This document shows positions 13,030 to 15,554 of a stretch of 15,554 nucleotides of DNA, one piece after another. The stretch lies in NCBI GenBank assembly GCA_964246185.1, contig CAXTPP010000085.1:1-15554 (forward strand). Direction: 5' to 3'. Origin of the DNA: LMUY01 sp964246185 (GTDB taxonomy: Bacteria > Pseudomonadota > Alphaproteobacteria > Acetobacterales > Acetobacteraceae). The position numbers and the translations under genes are program-made. The notes beneath the pieces are model-generated. The model saw nothing but the letters and a program-made list of their open reading frames with translations. It made no database searches and had not been told where the DNA came from. Positions within the stretch are counted from its first letter, which is position 1. The number at the start of each line of letters is the position of its first letter.

Positions 13030-13803
13030 ATGCGGCGGATCATCGACCTCTCGATTGCCATCAGCAACGACGTGCCGGCTGATCCGGCCTTCCAGCGGCC
13101 CCGCATCCAGTACAGCACGCACCATCAGACGGCCGAGACCGTGGCGTCGCTGTTTCCTGGCCTGGCCGCCGACGACTTGCCGGATGGCCAGGGCTGGGCG
13201 GTGGAGCAACTGACGCTGTCGAGCCACAACGGCACCCACGTGGACGCCCCGTGGCACTACCACGCGACGATGGACGGTGGCCGCCGGGCCATCGCCATCG
13301 ACGAGGTTCCGCTCGACTGGTGCTTGCAGCCCGGGGTGAAGCTGGACTTCCGGCGCCTGCCGGACGGCTACGTCGTCCAGCCGCCCGACATCGACGCCGA
13401 GCTGGAACGCATCGGCCACACGCTCCAGCCGCTCGAGATCGTCCTGGTCAACACGGCCGCGGGGGCGTGCTTCGGGCAGGAGGACTACATCCACCGCGGC
13501 TGCGGCGTCGGGCGGGCGGGCACGCTGCACCTGACCCGGCAGGGCGTGCGCGTGGTCGGCACCGACGCCTGGAGCTGGGACGCGCCGTTCTCCCACACGG
13601 CCAGGCGCTATGCGGAAACCCGCGACGCCGGGTTGATCTGGGAAGGTCACAAGGCGGGGCGGGACGCCTGCTACTGCCAGATCGAGAAGCTGCACGGGCT
13701 GGAGCAGCTGCCCGCGACGGGGTTCCTGATCTCCTGCCTGCCAGTGAAGATCCAGGGCGGGTCCGGCGGCTGGACCCGCGCCGTCGCCATCCTGGAAGAC
13801 TGA
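13030..13803 (+). CDS. Cyclase-family metal-dependent hydrolase (kynurenine formamidase-like)
   Basis: A 257-residue protein of the PF04199 cyclase family. The metal-binding signature HNGTHVDAPWHY (66-77) gives H66, H70, D72 and H76. Further family-like parts are VLVNTAAG (138-145), GVRVVGTDAWSWD (172-184) and a C-terminal QIEKLHGLEQLPATG (217-231), where Glu219 is a likely ligand or acid. It is probably cytosolic. Members hydrolyse amides or lactones such as N-formylkynurenine; this one is longer than the ~210-residue KynB and has no kynU or kynA beside it, so the substrate is open. GGAGGG (13018-13023) six bases before the ATG fixes the start. wrbA follows after 64 bases on the same strand, suggesting co-expression, perhaps in aromatic or quinone metabolism (inference). 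Confidence 0.87.
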   Translation: MRRIIDLSIAISNDVPADPAFQRPRIQYSTHHQTAETVASLFPGLAADDLPDGQGWAVEQLTLSSHNGTHVDAPWHYHATMDGGRRAIAIDEVPLDWCLQPGVKLDFRRLPDGYVVQPPDIDAELERIGHTLQPLEIVLVNTAAGACFGQEDYIHRGCGVGRAGTLHLTRQGVRVVGTDAWSWDAPFSHTARRYAETRDAGLIWEGHKAGRDACYCQIEKLHGLEQLPATGFLISCLPVKIQGGSGGWTRAVAILED

Positions 13804-13867
13804 CCACGATGCAACCCGACGCCGCGGCGCGCCGTTTTACCGGACACGCCTGACCGAGGGAGCCAAA

Positions 13868-14467
13868 ATGGCCAAGATACTGGTGCTGTATTATTCCACG
13901 TACGGCCACATCGAGAAGATGGCCGACGCCATGGCCGACGGCGCGCGTGGGGCCGGCGCGACCGTGGACATCCGCCGGGTGCCGGAGACCGTGCCGGAAG
14001 AGGTGGCGCAGAAATCCCACTACAAGCTCGACCAGGCCGCCCCGATCGCTGCCGTGGCCGAGCTGGAAGGCTATGACGCCATCATCGTCGGCGCCCCCAC
14101 GCGCTACGGCCGGATGAGCTCGCAGATGTCGGCGTTCTGGGACCAGACCGGCGGCCTATGGGCGAGCGGCGCGTTGATCGGCAAGGTCGGGGCGGCGTTC
14201 ACCTCCACCGGCAGCCAGCACGGCGGCCAGGAGACGACGCTGACGACGACCATCACCAACCTGATGCATATGGGAATGGTGATCGTGGGCCTGCCCTACT
14301 CGTTCAAGGGCCAGAACCGGCTGGACGAGGTGACCGGCGGCACGCCCCATGGCGCTTCCACCATCGCCGGCGGTGACGGCTCCCGCCAGCCGAGCGACAA
14401 CGAGCTCGACGGCGCACGCTTCCAGGGCCGCCACGTCGCGGAGATCACCGCCAAGCTGCACGGCTAA
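13868..14467 (+). CDS. wrbA: NAD(P)H:quinone oxidoreductase, WrbA type
   Basis: A 199-residue flavodoxin-like enzyme of the usual WrbA length. FMN-binding segments are STYGHI (10-15, phosphate loop), GAPTRYGRM (75-83) and STGSQHGGQETT (113-124). The WrbA-typical HGMVIVGLPY-like segment (MGMVIVGLPYSFKGQ, 135-149) and GGTPHGASTIAGGDGSRQPS (157-176) follow. It reduces quinones by two electrons with NAD(P)H, avoiding semiquinones, in the cytosol as a tetramer. GAGGGAG (13856-13862) five bases before the ATG supports the start. It follows the cyclase gene. Its TAA stop overlaps the TAG stop of the convergent glycosyltransferase. Confidence 0.96.
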   Translation: MAKILVLYYSTYGHIEKMADAMADGARGAGATVDIRRVPETVPEEVAQKSHYKLDQAAPIAAVAELEGYDAIIVGAPTRYGRMSSQMSAFWDQTGGLWASGALIGKVGAAFTSTGSQHGGQETTLTTTITNLMHMGMVIVGLPYSFKGQNRLDEVTGGTPHGASTIAGGDGSRQPSDNELDGARFQGRHVAEITAKLHG

Positions 14468-15498
14468 TTCTTTGTCTCTCCCGCTGCGCCAAACACTCCT
14501 GCCAGCTCCACTGCCAGCTTCGCCGCACTCTGCTGCCAACCCGCATCCTTGAGCGCCGGGTTCGGCGGGTCGGTCATGAGGCTGCCGATCGCCTCTGCCA
14601 GCGCCGCCGGGTCCGCCGCGCACAGCCGTGCGCCCGGCGCTCCCGCCAGTTGCTCCGCCAGCCCGCCGACCCGTGTGGCGACCACCCAGCGCCCGGCCGC
14701 CAGCGCCGCGGCCGCCACCCCGCTCTGGCTGGCCTCGCGGTGGGACAGCACCAGCGCGTCCGCCCAGCCGAGCAGCGCGCCCACTTCGCCCTCCGGCACC
14801 CAGCGATTCTCCACCGTCACGCCGGGCAGCCGCCGCAGCGCGTCCAGTTCCGCGCTTTCCGGCCCGTTGCCCACCACGCGCGTTTCCACCACCGGCCCCA
14901 GCTGCGCCAGCGCCGCCGCCAGCAAATCCAGTCCCTTGTAGGGCAGCAGCCGACCGAAGCTCAGCAGCCGCAGCCTGCCGCCATGCGCCACCGGCGGGGC
15001 GGGCGGAGCGCCGTAGGCCAGCGGGGACAGCCGCGACCGCAGCACGATCCGGGCCTCCAGCTGCTCCGCCACGTGCCCGCTCAGCGCGACCAGCGCGCTG
15101 GCCCGGCGCAACAGGCGGCGCTGCAGCACCTGCTGCATCGGCAGGATGTCGCCGGGGTGCAGCGCCGCGTCGTGCACCGCCACCGCGTAGGGCACCCCCG
15201 CGCGCCGAAGTGCGGACGCCATCAGCAGGTCAAGTGGCGCGGGCATGGCGCACACCGCGCCGTCCAGCTGCAACGGCCGCAACCGCCGGGCCAGGCGCGG
15301 CGCGTCCAGCGGCATGCTTGCCATCCGCCGCGCCCAGCCTGCCGCGCCGGCGTAGGTGTCCACCGGCAGGGCGCACTCCGCGGCGGCCTCGGGCATGATC
15401 TCCGCCCCGCGCGACAGCGACAGGGCGACCTCGACGCCGGGCGCTTCCCGCAACGCCCGGGCGAGCTCCAGCGCGTAGCGCGGCCCGGCGCCGCGGCG
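14464..15498 (-). CDS. Glycosyltransferase, GT4/GT-B type (partial, N-terminus lost in the C run)
   Basis: The frame is open from the stop at 14466-14464 to the start of the C run. The TTG at 15453 is an internal leucine codon: upstream in frame the protein reads GAGPRYALELARAL, the usual N-terminal loop and helix of GT4 enzymes ('GG..R....LA..L'), so the true start is beyond usable sequence. About 344 residues are visible. The C-terminal nucleotide-sugar domain shows RLLSFGRLLPYKGLDLLAAAL, VVGNGPESAELDALR and the donor-site segment LSHREASQSGVAAAALAAG followed by VVATRVGGLAEQL. It would transfer a sugar to lipid or polysaccharide at the inner membrane; the sugar is not predictable. The gene is convergent with wrbA with overlapping stops. 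Confidence 0.88.
   Translation of the reverse strand, partial: RRGAGPRYALELARALREAPGVEVALSLSRGAEIMPEAAAECALPVDTYAGAAGWARRMASMPLDAPRLARRLRPLQLDGAVCAMPAPLDLLMASALRRAGVPYAVAVHDAALHPGDILPMQQVLQRRLLRRASALVALSGHVAEQLEARIVLRSRLSPLAYGAPPAPPVAHGGRLRLLSFGRLLPYKGLDLLAAALAQLGPVVETRVVGNGPESAELDALRRLPGVTVENRWVPEGEVGALLGWADALVLSHREASQSGVAAAALAAGRWVVATRVGGLAEQLAGAPGARLCAADPAALAEAIGSLMTDPPNPALKDAGWQQSAAKLAVELAGVFGAAGETKN

Positions 15499-15554
<56 letters not shown>

Noticed and set aside
11779..13695. A 638-codon open frame on the minus strand across rhlE and the cyclase gene
   Set aside because: It is antisense to two genes with complete family motifs; its protein is a low-complexity mix rich in Arg, Gly, His and Val typical of GC-rich shadow frames.

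Overview
The window reads as chromosomal DNA of a GC-rich alphaproteobacterium, most likely of the Rhodospirillales/Acetobacteraceae type. This is inferred from the overall high GC, hopanoid biosynthesis (hpnH beside ispA and dxs), an ELM1/DUF1022-type protein, and GC-rich paired-hairpin intergenic repeats of a kind I associate with that group. The right edge ends in a nearly pure C run, probably a sequencing or assembly artefact at a contig end.

Layout: (1) 1-974, minus strand: farnesyl diphosphate synthase (ispA), followed one base after its stop by the first codons of dxs. (2) 975-1314: divergent regulatory region. (3) 1315-2457, plus: hpnH, adenosylhopane synthase. (4) 2524-3408, plus: a multi-pass membrane protein with a C-terminal XRE-type helix-turn-helix, less GC-rich than its neighbours. 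(5) 3443-3486: bipartite palindromic repeat between convergent genes. (6) 3493-6207, minus: two-gene DNA-repair or DNA-modification unit, a radical SAM/helix-hairpin-helix protein and a DUF4130-UdgX fusion. (7) 6280-6735, minus: small secreted protein. (8) 6808-9593, minus: ELM1-family protein and a 629-residue protein of unknown function, 8 bases apart. (9) 9648-10263, plus: hicAB toxin-antitoxin with two palindromes at its promoter and start codon. (10) 10354-11517, plus: exported beta-propeller protein. (11) 11776-12912, plus: RhlE-type DEAD-box helicase with a long leader. (12) 12968-14467, plus: a second copy of the palindromic repeat, a cyclase-family metal hydrolase and WrbA. (13) 14464 to the edge, minus: partial family-4-type glycosyltransferase.

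How genes work together: dxs (DXP, the first MEP-pathway step) and ispA (C15 diphosphate) supply squalene and hopanoid precursors, while the divergent hpnH commits hopene to C35 hopanoids. The UdgX fusion and the radical SAM gene form a conserved pair: UdgX is known to trap uracil in DNA covalently, while the radical SAM partner has no established reaction. This pair is the best candidate in the window for incompletely described biology. The second-best are the ELM1/629-residue pair and the C-terminally HTH-bearing membrane protein. The hicAB block is an accessory insertion between housekeeping genes.
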